DNA of 64,000 nucleotides, taken from positions 806,001-870,000 of the forward strand of contig NZ_JAGSYE010000001.1 of NCBI RefSeq assembly GCF_025685565.1, in the 5' to 3' direction. Both the position numbers and the translations under genes were made by a program. Below are positions 29,929 to 38,334 of this stretch, in pieces. Under the pieces are notes generated by a model, which worked only from the letters and a program-made list of their open reading frames with translations, was not told the DNA's origin and ran no database searches. The stretch is from Granulicella aggregans (GTDB taxonomy: Bacteria; Acidobacteriota; Terriglobia; Terriglobales; Acidobacteriaceae). The first letter of the stretch is position 1; each line of letters starts with the position of its first letter.

Positions 29929-30317
29929 AGAAGACTCCAGTCCTGCTCAAAACAGGGAAACTCCGAAAGCCGTCACCCCGCACACGCTTCCCGAAGAAAG
30001 CTCGAAAAGACAGTCAGCGGAGAGCGGAACACATAATGATCGCACCTGAAGGCCATCAGTGCCAAGCTGGATCGCCCATGAAGTCTCCGCAGCACAGATC
30101 ATGACAGCCTCAAGGCGCCCATAGAGCACGAGGCACCACACCCCGTCATTCTGAGCCGAAGGCGCAGAATCCCCGCATTTGTGCCGCCCATACATCGGCC
30201 ACTCCGGAAGCCGGGTGCCCCATATCTGGCGGCTTCATCGCCAGATGTGGGAGTTGGCCACAAACCTCGGTGCCGCCAGCACCTCATTTACCTCCATGCG
30301 CTAAACTCTCCCACACC
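29929..30317. other. Divergent intergenic region with repeats
   Basis: 389 bp between divergent yajC and the UPF0303 gene. It contains a degenerate family C copy (30146-30178, GTCATTCTGAGCCGAAGG ... ATCCCCGCATT) and a family A copy of the CCATATCTGGC subtype (30212-30252). The promoter of yajC-secDF must be in this gap, but I cannot single it out. Confidence 0.55.
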
Positions 30318-30818
30318 ATGTCCATAGCATCCGACCGCGCCCAGATCGCCCTCCAGGAAAGAGAACTCGTCTTCCCCAGCTTCAACTCCGAGATCGCCTG
30401 GTTCCTGGGCAACACCCTCCGCACCCTCGCCGAGACCCGTAAGCACCCTGTAGTCATCGACATCCGAAAATTCGGCGACCCCGACCAGCAGCTCTTCTTC
30501 ACCGCCCTGCCCGGCACCACGCCCGACAACGCCCGCTGGGTCCTCCGCAAATCCCGCGTCGTCGCCCGCTTCCACCGCAGCTCCTACGCCGCCGGCCTCT
30601 ATTTAGAGGAGCAGGGAACCACCTTCTCCGCCAAATACTCCCTCCCCGACGAGGACTACGCCACCCACGGCGGCGCCTTCCCCATCACCGTCGCCGAAAC
30701 CGGCGTCGTTGGCGCCGTCACCGTCTCCGGCCTCCCTCAGCGCCAGGACCACGAGCTCGTCATCGAAGCCCTCTGCAACCACCTCAACCTCGACCACGCC
30801 ACCTACAAACTCCCCTAA
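30318..30818 (+). CDS. UPF0303 family protein (heme-degrading-domain like, DUF336)
   Basis: A 166-residue protein close to the 160-residue UPF0303 norm. Signatures include ERELVFPSFNSEIAWFLGN, HPVVIDIRKFGDPDQQLFF, and a C-terminal AFPITVAETGVVGAVTVSGL followed by QDHELVIEAL, the GlcG/HbpS-type end. Members of the wider family bind haem or cobalamin or are structural; the function of UPF0303 itself is not established. The ATG at 30318 is preferred over 30270 because the family homology starts there. It is on the opposite strand, splitting tgt from yajC-secD-secF. Confidence 0.88.
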   Translation: MSIASDRAQIALQERELVFPSFNSEIAWFLGNTLRTLAETRKHPVVIDIRKFGDPDQQLFFTALPGTTPDNARWVLRKSRVVARFHRSSYAAGLYLEEQGTTFSAKYSLPDEDYATHGGAFPITVAETGVVGAVTVSGLPQRQDHELVIEALCNHLNLDHATYKLP

Positions 30819-30838
30819 CAGACCCCTTTACCGAGAAC

Positions 30839-31020
30839 ACTTCATCTCGACCGGAGCGAAGCGCAGTGGAGAGACCCCCGCATTTTTTTCCCAGGGCCAC
30901 CACTTTGTGCCCCATTCATCGCAGTCCTATCGCGATGAGTGGGTTCGCCACAGACCCGCTTCACTCCAGCACCCACGTCGGGTGCCCCATATCTGGCAGC
31001 CTCATCGCCAGATGTGGGAT
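30839..31020. repeat. Cluster of family C and two family A repeats
   Basis: 30839-30885: family C (TTCATCTCGACCGGAGCG ... GTGGAGAGACCCCCGCAT). 30907-30944: family A, diverged type (GTGCCCCATTCATCGCAG ... CGCGATGAGTGGG). 30979-31020: family A, CCATATCTGGC subtype. Three elements fill the 208-bp gap between two convergent genes. Confidence 0.75.
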
Positions 31021-31026
31021 CTCCGC

Positions 31027-32154
31027 CTAACCCAACTCACCCCTTACCCTCTCCATCGTGTCCAGATAAAACGCCAAATTATGGATCGAGTTCAACACCG
31101 CACTAAGCGCCTCCCCCGACGAATAAAGGTGCCGCAAATAAGCGCGCGTATACCGCGCACACACTCTGCACGTACACGACTCATCGATCGGCCGCTGGTC
31201 CTCGGCATATTCCTTCTTCTTGATATTCATCCGGACGACCGATGAAGACCCCGGCTCCCGCATAAACAACAACCCATGCCTCGCCGCCCGCGTCGGCAAC
31301 ACGCAGTCCATCATGTCCACGCCCATCTTCGCGTACTCTTCAATCTCATCCGGATACCCCACGCCCATCACATAAACCGGCTTGTCTTTGGGAAGGACTT
31401 CAAGCGTCCGCGCAATCATCTCCCGAGTCACCTCCCTCGGCTCGCCCACCGCCAGCCCGCCAATCGCGTACCCCGGAAACTCCATCTCCACCAGCCGCTC
31501 GGCCGACTCCTTCCGCAAGGCCGCATACATCCCACCCTGCACAATCCCAAACAAGTTCTGCGTCTGCCCCCCTCGCTCCTCAAACCACGGCACCCGCTCT
31601 TTCTCCGCCTCGAACCGCTCCTTCGACCGCGCCGCCCACGCATGCGTCAGCCCCATCGACTGCTTCGTCCGCTCCCACGTCGCCGGCGTCTCCACGCACT
31701 CATCGAAGGCCATCGCAATGTCCGCCCCCAGCGCAATCTGCACGTCCATCGAGTGCTCCGGCGAGAAGAAGTGCTTGCTCCCATCGAGATGCGACCGAAA
31801 CTCCACACCCTCCTGCGAAATCTTCCGCAGCTTGCTCAAACTGAAGACCTGAAACCCACCCGAGTCCGTCAGCATCGGCCGGTCCCAGCCCATAAACTTA
31901 TGCACTCCACCCATCCGCCGGACAAGCTCATGTCCAGGTCTGAGGTAAAGGTGATACGTATTCGCCAGAATGATCCGCGCCCCCACCCCACTCGCGCCGT
32001 TCGTCTCCAGCACATCCTGCGGTACGGCCTTCACCGTGGCCGCCGTCCCCACCGGCATAAACACCGGCGTCTGCACCTCCCCATGCGGCAGCGACAACAT
32101 CCCCCGCCGCCCACCCGCATCACTCGTCTTCAAAACCTCAAACCGCAAACCCAT
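31027..32154 (-). CDS. tgt: Queuine tRNA-ribosyltransferase
   Basis: A 375-residue tRNA-guanine transglycosylase that exchanges G34 for preQ1 in tRNAs for Asp, Asn, His and Tyr. The active-site Asp is in MLTDSGGFQVFSL and the nucleophile Asp in MMDCVLPTRAARHG. The zinc site is CTCRVCARYTRAYLRHLY with a downstream His in NSIHNL. ATG 32154 (MGLRFEVLKT) gives the normal N-terminus; an in-frame ATG ten codons earlier is possible. The tgt-yajC-secD-secF neighbourhood is conserved in many bacteria. Confidence 0.95.
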   Translation of the reverse strand: MGLRFEVLKTSDAGGRRGMLSLPHGEVQTPVFMPVGTAATVKAVPQDVLETNGASGVGARIILANTYHLYLRPGHELVRRMGGVHKFMGWDRPMLTDSGGFQVFSLSKLRKISQEGVEFRSHLDGSKHFFSPEHSMDVQIALGADIAMAFDECVETPATWERTKQSMGLTHAWAARSKERFEAEKERVPWFEERGGQTQNLFGIVQGGMYAALRKESAERLVEMEFPGYAIGGLAVGEPREVTREMIARTLEVLPKDKPVYVMGVGYPDEIEEYAKMGVDMMDCVLPTRAARHGLLFMREPGSSSVVRMNIKKKEYAEDQRPIDESCTCRVCARYTRAYLRHLYSSGEALSAVLNSIHNLAFYLDTMERVRGELG

Positions 32155-32198
32155 CCCTAAAGTGTACGAGCCGCCGGTATCCATGGCGCGCAGGTACT

Positions 32199-32237
32199 GG
32201 GTGCCCCATATCTGGCAGCCTTACCGACAGATGTGGG
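32199..32237. repeat. Dispersed hairpin repeat, family A (CCATATCTGGC subtype)
   Basis: GGTGCCCCATATCTGGCAGC then CCGACAGATGTGGG; the right arm carries changes that weaken the stem. Confidence 0.65.
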
Positions 32238-32349
32238 CGATGCGCCCACAAACATGCCTGCCGCTCTCAGGTGATTGAACTAACTCACTCAATGCGGTAG
32301 CTTCCATGCGGAACAAGAAATATCGTCGCGACAAAACTCCAAGGCATCC

Positions 32350-32544
32350 ATGCGAGCATCCTTCCTTTGCCGAGCACTACTGTTCTCCTCTCTCCTGCTG
32401 CCCTCAACCTCGGCGGTCCTTGCTCAGGAGCTCATGGGTGTGGAAGGACAGATTCGGAAAGGCAGACATCGAAACCGCAAAGGCCTACCGCGCTGCCGTC
32501 ATCCGGCAGGACGGCCTTCGCCACATCTCTTAGCGAACCCCTGA
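32350..32544 (+). pseudogene. Possible remnant of a secreted-protein gene
   Basis: The frame starts MRASFLCRALLFSSLLLPST and ends its hydrophobic part with SAVLAQ, a convincing signal peptide. After about 35 residues it becomes Arg/His-rich and stops, while another frame over the same DNA reads a more protein-like KADIETAKAYRAAVIRQDG. This suggests a frameshifted, truncated leftover of an exported protein. The evidence is composition only. Confidence 0.3.
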
Positions 32545-32568
32545 CCCGAGTCCGCCAATGTGGAAGTT

Positions 32569-32686
32569 AGCTGAAATACCTGGCCTTGCCTAAGGGCACG
32601 GCTTCAGCCGTGCCATAGCCGATCTACTTGCAGCGCGGATTTAGTCGCTGAGGTACAGTTTCGTCTCCGGCTCTTTCAACGAGCTC
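32569..32686. repeat. Family B composite hairpin element
   Basis: AAGGGCACGGCTTCAGCCGTGCC (as GGGCACGGCT plus AGCCGTGCC arms), a 20-nt spacer, a diverged second hairpin ending GTCGCTGAGGTAC, and the tail CTCTTTCAACGAGCTC. The left end has CTGAAATACC. Confidence 0.7.
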
Positions 32687-32727
32687 AAGAGAGCAGCAGC
32701 CGCTTCCAGGCAGGCCACCGACAAAAC

Positions 32728-32919
32728 CTACCGCGAATAGTGCCCCGGTCGTTCCACCGCCATCCGTTCATAGAGCGAGCCCAGGAACTTCGAAGGCTGC
32801 TCCGTGCAGGAAGCATCCGTCGTCTCCCTCAAACTCGCCAGACACTGCGGACACTCATTCCGCCAGAAGTGGGTCAACAGACCGCACTTAGGACATTCCA
32901 CCTCGTGAACATAAAGCAT
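32728..32919 (-). CDS. Small zinc-ribbon protein
   Basis: A 63-residue protein from ATG 32919, preceded by GAGGTG at a good distance. It begins MLYVHEVECPKCGLLTHFW and has a second pair in NECPQCLASL, so two CxxC knuckles 14 residues apart form a likely zinc ribbon. The C-terminal half is polar with no further motif. The frame is open upstream to 33123, but that part is Arg/Cys-rich and crosses a repeat. Function unknown; it could be a small nucleic-acid or protein-binding ribbon. Confidence 0.6.
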   Translation of the reverse strand: MLYVHEVECPKCGLLTHFWRNECPQCLASLRETTDASCTEQPSKFLGSLYERMAVERPGHYSR

Positions 32920-33097
32920 AGCTACACCTCGGCATACCAGCGACGAGCAGGATCTTCGGCGTCCAGAAGATCTCCTGAAACTCACGCTAGTCCCGCCAGC
33001 TTCGCGAGGGCATCCCCTGCAGGTTGCATGGGCATGAGCACTTCGTTCTGCCGAATCGCACCCCAGTCCCATGAAAAAAATCCGCTGCCCATACCCC

Positions 33098-33191
33098 GGG
33101 TGCCCCATATCTGGCAAGTTCATCGCCAGATGTGGGGTCCATCCCCGACGCCGGGTGCCCCGTCCATCGCGGTCTCATCGCGATGGACGGG
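33098..33191. repeat. Two tandem family A repeats of different subtype
   Basis: 33098-33136 is the CCATATCTGGC subtype (GTGCCCCATATCTGGC ... GCCAGATGTGGGG). 33152-33191 is the CCATCGCG subtype with compensating changes (GTGCCCCGTCCATCGCG ... CGCGATGGACGGGA). They lie 15 bp apart. Confidence 0.8.
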
Positions 33192-33206
33192 AACCCACGA
33201 CCGTCC

Positions 33207-33623
33207 CTACTTCTTCTTCGACATCCGCTGAGCCACCACCGCAGCATTCACCCCCACCGCCGCCCGCACCAGCTCCTTGAACGCCGCCTCATCGATCTTC
33301 TCCCCCTCCCGGATATCGATCGCCCGCCGAACATTCCCCTCCAGGCTCGAGTTGAACAGCTTCTTCGGATCGCTTACCGCCGCCCCGCGCGCAAACGTCA
33401 GCTTCACCACCTGCTTGTACGTCTCGCCCGTACAAACAATCCCGTCCCGCGACCACACCGGCACGCCCCGCCACTTCCACTCCTCCACAATCTCCGGCTC
33501 GGCATCATGGATCAACTCCCGCATCCGCGCCAGCGTCTCCCCTCGCCAATCTCCCAACCCATGAATTCGCTCCGAGATCTTCGCCGATGCGTGCCCGCTC
33601 TCCGCTATAGCCTTCGCCATCAT
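33207..33623 (-). CDS. DUF1801 domain protein (YdhG-like)
   Basis: A 138-residue protein with the DUF1801 pattern: LARMRELIHDAEPEIVEEW, then WRGVPVWSRDGIVCTGE, VVKLTFARGA and the C-terminal NSSLEGNVRRAIDI. The family resembles frataxin-like/YdhG proteins of unknown role. Start: ATG 33623 or the adjacent ATG 33620, both after GAGGGGGG. The frame continues to 33821 upstream but would overlap the next gene and is Arg-rich. It is 16 bp after the DUF3291 gene and probably co-transcribed with it. Confidence 0.88.
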   Translation of the reverse strand: MMAKAIAESGHASAKISERIHGLGDWRGETLARMRELIHDAEPEIVEEWKWRGVPVWSRDGIVCTGETYKQVVKLTFARGAAVSDPKKLFNSSLEGNVRRAIDIREGEKIDEAAFKELVRAAVGVNAAVVAQRMSKKK

Positions 33624-33639
33624 CGTCCCCCCTCGCCCA

Positions 33640-34068
33640 TCAAACCGGCCGTATCGACGCACTCCCCGCCGTCCGAGGCGCGTTGTACTGCAACCCCGCG
33701 TGCGCGGCACTCGGATGCAAAACCTTCGACGCTCGCCCTTCCGTCCGCATTCGCTCATCGGCCTGCTCCCACGAAGGCAGCGTATCCGCCTCCTGCATCC
33801 AATGCGCCACCGAAGCCTCATCGCACCAGTGCAGAAGCTTTGGCATAGCAGCTTTATGTGCCCCCGAGATCATGTAAGCCCGCATACTCGCTTCGCTGTC
33901 CCACGCGGTCATCGTCCAGAACGTCTTGTCGCGGTCCGGCAACAGCGCTCCGGTCAGAAATCCGGCCGCTCCCCGCACTTGGCGCTCCGATCGAATCGCG
34001 TACAGAAAGAACCCCGGCATAAACCACACCGACCGCACCCGCAACCGCGTCAAGCTGACAAACACCAT
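33640..34068 (-). CDS. DUF3291 family protein (monooxygenase-like fold)
   Basis: A 142-residue protein: MVFVSLTRLRVRSVWFMPGF, then QVRGAAGFLTGALLPDRDKT, FWTMTAWDSEASMRAYMISG and HKAAMPKLLHWCDEASVAHW. This pattern is that of DUF3291 proteins, related to the antibiotic-biosynthesis monooxygenase fold. The substrate is unknown. It is followed by the DUF1801 gene on the same strand. Confidence 0.85.
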   Translation of the reverse strand: MVFVSLTRLRVRSVWFMPGFFLYAIRSERQVRGAAGFLTGALLPDRDKTFWTMTAWDSEASMRAYMISGAHKAAMPKLLHWCDEASVAHWMQEADTLPSWEQADERMRTEGRASKVLHPSAAHAGLQYNAPRTAGSASIRPV

Positions 34069-34280
34069 AAGCCCTCTAGCCAGCCATCATAACCCTGCCG
34101 AAAAAGCCCATGCGCGACAAAACACGCGCATTCGCACCGACCATTTATCATGGAAGGTAGTGTCGCAGAGCCATCGCTGCGGGAATTACACCCCTGCGCG
34201 GACTTCAGAGATCTGAAGTGGCTGGAGCGACGCTGGCCTCATGGTCAAGATGGACAACGATGTACTAGATAGGAAGTTTC

Positions 34281-36098
34281 GTGGCAGAGTTCAGGAATCC
34301 GAACCAGGCAGGCGCAGGCAGCGGCGGTACCCAGGACAACAAGTCCCTCATCCTCATGATGATCGTCATGCTGGGCGTCTTCTTCGGCTTGCAGTACTAC
34401 CGGCAGAAGACGAACGTTCCGCTGGCAAACCCGGCAACAACGACGGCGCCCCAGAACGTGGGCCAGAGCGCAGCGCAGCGCACGGTAGAGACCCCGTCCG
34501 CAGCCGCAGTCGCTTCGGCCGCACAGCCTCAGACCACTCCCGCGATCCAGGCGGCGGCAGAGACTACGACCGTAGTCGAGAACGAACTCTACAAGATCGT
34601 CTTCTCGAACCGCGGCGGCCAGGTCACAAGCTGGACCCTCAAGAAGCAGAAAGATGCGGACGGCAAGCCCCTCGACCTGGTGCACCAGCAGGCGGCAAAG
34701 GCCTTCGGCTATCCGCTGTCGCTGTTCACCTACGATCCGGCCACTACGGGGACGGTAAACTCCGCGATGTACGTCGCCTCGGCGACCGGCGCACTCTCGA
34801 CCCCGGGCAGCGTCTCGTTCCACTACGCGGCCAACGGTCTCGACGTGACCAAGACCTTCTCCTTCGACGAGACCTACATCATCCATGCGGACGTGCTCGT
34901 CACCCGCAACGGCGTTCCGGTTCGCGCGCTGATCTCCTGGCCGGGAGGTTTCGGCGACCAGGACAACGCCATCGCCTACAACAGCGCGCAGTTCGATACC
35001 ATGCGCGACACCAAGGAAGACCACCTCGCTCCGAAGAAGATCACGAACGGCGACACGCTGAACGGCCCGTTTGAGTGGGTCGGCGTCAGCGATATGTACT
35101 TCGCCGCCGTCTTCCTCCCGGACTCGCCCGCGACGGCGACGGTCGCTACGCTCTCGAACCAGATCGACGTAGCCAAGACGATCAAGAAGACCGGCTTTAG
35201 TTCAAACACGGACAAGCCGGTGATGGTACCTATTGTGGGCACGGCGCTGGGCGATACCAGCGGTCATACGACAGCCCGTATCTACGCCGGTCCCAAGCTG
35301 GTGAATGTCCTCCGCGGCATTCACCCCACAGGGTCAAAGGCATCGCTGGAGCCGCTGCTGGACTTCGGCTTCTTTGGCCCCATCGGCAAGTACCTCTTCC
35401 TGGCGCTCCAGTCGATCCACTCATTCATCACGCTCAACTGGTCGGGATCCTGGGGATGGGCCATCGTCATCCTGACGATCGCGATCAACCTGCTCATTCT
35501 TCCCCTGCGCGTGAAGACCATGCAGAGCGGCCTGAAGATGCAGCGCATCCAGCCGCAGATGGACGCCATCAAGGCCAAGTACGCAAAGTACAAGGTGACC
35601 GACCCCAAGCGGAACGAGATGAACGCCGAGATCATGCAGCTGCAGAAGGACCACGGCGTCAACATGTTCGGCGGCTGTATCCCGACCCTGATCCAGATGC
35701 CGCTGCTCTTCGCCTTCTTCGGCATGCTGCCCAAGGTCGTCGAGCTCCGCCATGCGAGCTGGTTCTGGCTACCCGACCTCACCTCGGCCGACCCGTACCA
35801 CATCCTTCCAATCATCATGATCGTCAGCCAGTTTCTGGTCCAGTTCTACACGCCTTCGCCGGGCGTGGACCCGCAGCAGCAGAAGATGATGGCGTTCATG
35901 ATGCCGGCGTTCTCCGGCTACATGACCTGGAACTACGCATCAGGCCTGGCGCTCTACTGGTCGGTTGGAAACCTGATCGGCATCGCCCAGCAGGCCGTCA
36001 TGAACCGCACCAGCCTTGGTCGCGAGATGCGCGAGATCGCGGCGAAGCGCGCGCGGCGCAAGGCTGGGAACCCTCCAACAATCCAGGGCAGAAAGTAG
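34281..36098 (+). CDS. yidC: Membrane protein insertase YidC
   Basis: A 605-residue Gram-negative type YidC: N-terminal helix (about 22-40), a large periplasmic P1 domain (about 95-350), then the insertase core beginning GPIGKYLFLALQSIHSFITL with five helices. LPLRVKTMQSGLKMQRIQPQ and MFGGCIPTLIQMPLLFAFFG are family signatures. It inserts and folds membrane proteins alone or with SecYEG. The start is GTG 34281 with AGGAAG 4-5 nt upstream. The rpmH-rnpA-yidD genes that usually precede yidC are not in the 210 bp upstream. Confidence 0.96.
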   Translation: MAEFRNPNQAGAGSGGTQDNKSLILMMIVMLGVFFGLQYYRQKTNVPLANPATTTAPQNVGQSAAQRTVETPSAAAVASAAQPQTTPAIQAAAETTTVVENELYKIVFSNRGGQVTSWTLKKQKDADGKPLDLVHQQAAKAFGYPLSLFTYDPATTGTVNSAMYVASATGALSTPGSVSFHYAANGLDVTKTFSFDETYIIHADVLVTRNGVPVRALISWPGGFGDQDNAIAYNSAQFDTMRDTKEDHLAPKKITNGDTLNGPFEWVGVSDMYFAAVFLPDSPATATVATLSNQIDVAKTIKKTGFSSNTDKPVMVPIVGTALGDTSGHTTARIYAGPKLVNVLRGIHPTGSKASLEPLLDFGFFGPIGKYLFLALQSIHSFITLNWSGSWGWAIVILTIAINLLILPLRVKTMQSGLKMQRIQPQMDAIKAKYAKYKVTDPKRNEMNAEIMQLQKDHGVNMFGGCIPTLIQMPLLFAFFGMLPKVVELRHASWFWLPDLTSADPYHILPIIMIVSQFLVQFYTPSPGVDPQQQKMMAFMMPAFSGYMTWNYASGLALYWSVGNLIGIAQQAVMNRTSLGREMREIAAKRARRKAGNPPTIQGRK

Positions 36099-36448
36099 AA
36101 CTCTCGATAGGGCGAAACCAGCAGCAGTGGCTAGGCCGCTGTAGGCGAGTTGCGTCCGCGGACTTGAAAATAGGCCCTCTCAACAGAATCGCCTTTGGAA
36201 AGTAACGTTACGAAATAGCCCGTTTCTTCAAGGCCGGCCCCTGTTTCGGTGGCCGGATCAAGAATGCACTTTGTATTCTTTCCCACATAGTCAACGCGCT
36301 ATGGGCTCAAAGTCTCTTCGCAATCGACAAATGATTTTCTCAACCACTGTCGTCCTTAGCCATAGGATCACCCCCATCCGGGCTTCAGAATGCAGACCCT
36401 TGAGTAGTTTGCGATGGAGTCTGAAGATTTCATCTGCCAGGCGGCCAA
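36099..36448. other. Intergenic region between yidC and jag
   Basis: 350 bp with no supported gene and none of the dispersed repeats. It is less GC-rich in its second half. No terminator is clear, so jag could be read through from yidC or have its own promoter here. Confidence 0.4.
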
Positions 36449-36976
36449 ATGCGAAATTTACAGGAACTAAGTAAGAGAATTGCAGAACTGGTTCAACTTC
36501 TCAGCGAGATGGGCGACCTGGAGATCCGGGCCGAGATCAGTCTTGACGAAGGCGTCCCCGGCAGCAGCGATCCCCAGGTGCTGGTCCACTTTACGGGCCG
36601 CGACACACCGATCCTGACTGCCGATAACGGCCGCGTACTGGACGCGATTGAGACCGTCTCGTTGGATATACTGGGCCTCCCGGATGCCGTGCGGGAGAAC
36701 ATCCGGTTCGATGCGGAGAACTTCCTCGCCGACCAAACGATAAGGCTGCGGAAGGTCGCCCACATGGCGATCAGCCAGGTAGAGTCAAGCGGCACTCCCC
36801 ATGTCTTTCCGCCGTTGGGTCCACGCGATCGCAAGCTGCTTAGCGACGCCCTGCTCCCATCCGGTCTGTCCTACGAGACGCTGGGGCAGAGTTCGGCGCA
36901 GTGGGTGATCCTCTTCCCGAAGGAGACGACGGCGCAGAGGGCGAGCCCGGAGGCACAGCAATCGAGGCACAACTAG
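36449..36976 (+). CDS. Jag/KhpB-like KH-R3H RNA-binding protein
   Basis: A 175-residue protein. The central part has a KH-like pattern including TADNGRVLDAIETVSLDILG, and the C-terminal part has FPPLGPRDRKLLSDALLPSG followed by SAQWVILFP, the R3H end of Jag proteins. Position after yidC is the usual one and supports the assignment. These proteins bind RNA. It is shorter than typical Jag and the R3H motif is degenerate. The 350-bp gap from yidC is unusually long. Confidence 0.75.
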   Translation: MRNLQELSKRIAELVQLLSEMGDLEIRAEISLDEGVPGSSDPQVLVHFTGRDTPILTADNGRVLDAIETVSLDILGLPDAVRENIRFDAENFLADQTIRLRKVAHMAISQVESSGTPHVFPPLGPRDRKLLSDALLPSGLSYETLGQSSAQWVILFPKETTAQRASPEAQQSRHN

Positions 36977-36984
36977 GCAATCTC

Positions 36985-37464
36985 TTAGCCCGGAAGGTAG
37001 TCTCGCCACCCGTCGCCTTCCGCAAGCTGCTTCAGCAGAGCGAACCTTCGCCGCAGCAGCCCTTCGATATGCGGAACCATGATGACCGCTCCAACCAGCG
37101 CGCCCGCCGCACCAAAGGGCATGGAAAAACGAAGCTCATCCTGAAGCAAAGTGCCGCCGTCTTCGGTCGCAGAGAAGTGATGGTCGTGCTGGAACGTGGC
37201 AAACCGGCCCCGCCCCATGGTGTCCTGGAAGAAGGTAGGTTCGTCAAAGCCCGTGATGAGCGTCTCGTGCATCTGCGGCAGGCCGAACTTCCATCCCCGC
37301 CAAAGCAGTTGATCATTGGCCGCGATCATTCCACCAGTCTTCCCTTCGACCGGTCGCATCGCAAGCGTCAGGGCAACGACCTCGATGCTGGTGGAGAGCC
37401 GAAAGCAGCGCTCGATCGGTGCGGCGATGAGGATTCTGTCGCGCAGCGTGAATTGTTTTCCCAC
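36985..37464 (-). CDS. SRPBCC family protein
   Basis: A 159-residue START/SRPBCC-fold protein. It opens with FTLRDRILIAAPIERCFRLS, the first strand and helix of the fold, continues with MHETLITGFDEPTFFQDTMG and FATFQHDHHFSATEDGGTLL, and ends with a C-terminal helix. Such proteins bind small hydrophobic ligands. It is 9 bp from a paralogue of the same length on the same strand, so the pair arose by tandem duplication. Confidence 0.85.
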   Translation of the reverse strand: MGKQFTLRDRILIAAPIERCFRLSTSIEVVALTLAMRPVEGKTGGMIAANDQLLWRGWKFGLPQMHETLITGFDEPTFFQDTMGRGRFATFQHDHHFSATEDGGTLLQDELRFSMPFGAAGALVGAVIMVPHIEGLLRRRFALLKQLAEGDGWRDYLPG

Positions 37465-37473
37465 GTTGTTCCT

Positions 37474-37956
37474 TCACACACCTTCATGAATAAAACTACG
37501 CCAGTCTTCGCTTTCAGCGGCGTGCTTTATGACCGCATTCCGCTCCATCAAAAACTTCGCGAGGTAGCTCTTCAAGACTAGGTGATCCACCAGCATTCCT
37601 AAAGGTCCGAACGGAGACTCGAATCGAAGTTCATCTCGCATCAGTGTCCCGCGATCCACTTCAGCAAAGTGATGATCGTGCTCGAAGCTCTTGAACATGC
37701 CCTTCGTCATCGAATCCTGAAAGTGTGCTGGCCTTTCGTATCTGCTGATGAGGCTCGTATGGCGAAGCATGAACCCGAAGTGGCGGCCTTCCCAGGTGAC
37801 GGTCTCGCCCGCTCCGATCAACCCCGAAGTCACGCCTGCGATCGCTCGTTCGGATGTCTGCGCTGTGCTCTCAACGTGAAGATCCACGCTAAGCGAGAGC
37901 AGGAAGCAGCGGTCGACGGGCGCGGCAATCTTCGTCTCGATCAGTACGGTCTGCAT
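37474..37956 (-). CDS. SRPBCC family protein (paralogue)
   Basis: A 160-residue SRPBCC protein: VLIETKIAAPVDRCFLLSLS at the start, FERPAHFQDSM-like YERPAHFQDSMTKGMFKSF and EHDHHFAEVDRGTLMRDELR, matching its neighbour at 36985 along the whole length with roughly one third identity by eye. Ligand unknown. The pair is likely one operon with the neighbouring HNH gene upstream, only 12 bp away. Confidence 0.85.
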   Translation of the reverse strand: MQTVLIETKIAAPVDRCFLLSLSVDLHVESTAQTSERAIAGVTSGLIGAGETVTWEGRHFGFMLRHTSLISRYERPAHFQDSMTKGMFKSFEHDHHFAEVDRGTLMRDELRFESPFGPLGMLVDHLVLKSYLAKFLMERNAVIKHAAESEDWRSFIHEGV

Positions 37957-37968
37957 GGCGTAACGCTA

Positions 37969-38319
37969 CTACAGCTTCGCCAACGCTTCGGCGTTGGCGT
38001 GGCAACGCGGGCAAAGAAGCCGCGTATTCTCCGGCGTGTATCCGGCGATGGCGCGGACCCGGTGGAGTTCCGCGCCGGTTTCGGGCAGGTCTTCTTCACA
38101 AGAGGCGCAAACTCCGTTCTGGCTCTCGCGCTTCTGTTCCTTGAGCCGCTTGCGATGGGTAGGCGTGCCACGCTCGTCGAACTCAAGGCGCTTGGCGATA
38201 TAGCGCTTGAGTTGAAAGCGCAGAGCCTCGTTGCCCGCGGAGGCTTCATCGATCTTGGCGCGGAGATCATCCAGCAAAGAGCGGGCGGTAAGGCGATCGG
38301 CTTCGGAGAGTTCAGGCAT
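37969..38319 (-). CDS. HNH-type zinc-finger protein
   Basis: A 116-residue protein. The N-terminal half is helical and charged (PELSEADRLTARSLLDDLRA). The C-terminal half has CASCEEDLPETGAELHRVRA and NTRLLCPRCHANAEAL: two CxxC pairs around a His, the layout of a small HNH endonuclease. The usual second HNH His/Asn are in ENTRLLCPRCHAN. ATG 38319 is preferred; the frame reaches 38367 but there it runs into a family B element. Nuclease activity is inferred only from the motif. Confidence 0.75.
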   Translation of the reverse strand: MPELSEADRLTARSLLDDLRAKIDEASAGNEALRFQLKRYIAKRLEFDERGTPTHRKRLKEQKRESQNGVCASCEEDLPETGAELHRVRAIAGYTPENTRLLCPRCHANAEALAKL

Positions 38320-38334
38320 GATTCGCTCGAGAAA

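Larger units (their letters stand above)
32155..32727. other. Intergenic region with repeats and a gene remnant
   Basis: 570 bp. It holds a family A copy (32199-32237), a signal-peptide-coding remnant (32350-32544, listed), a hairpin GCCGTC/GACGGC (32495-32515) and a family B element (32569-32686). No intact gene is supported. Confidence 0.55.

Noticed and set aside
32199..33191. Repeated hairpins considered as a CRISPR array
   Set aside because: Repeats are irregularly spaced, differ in subtype and strand context, and no cas genes are present.
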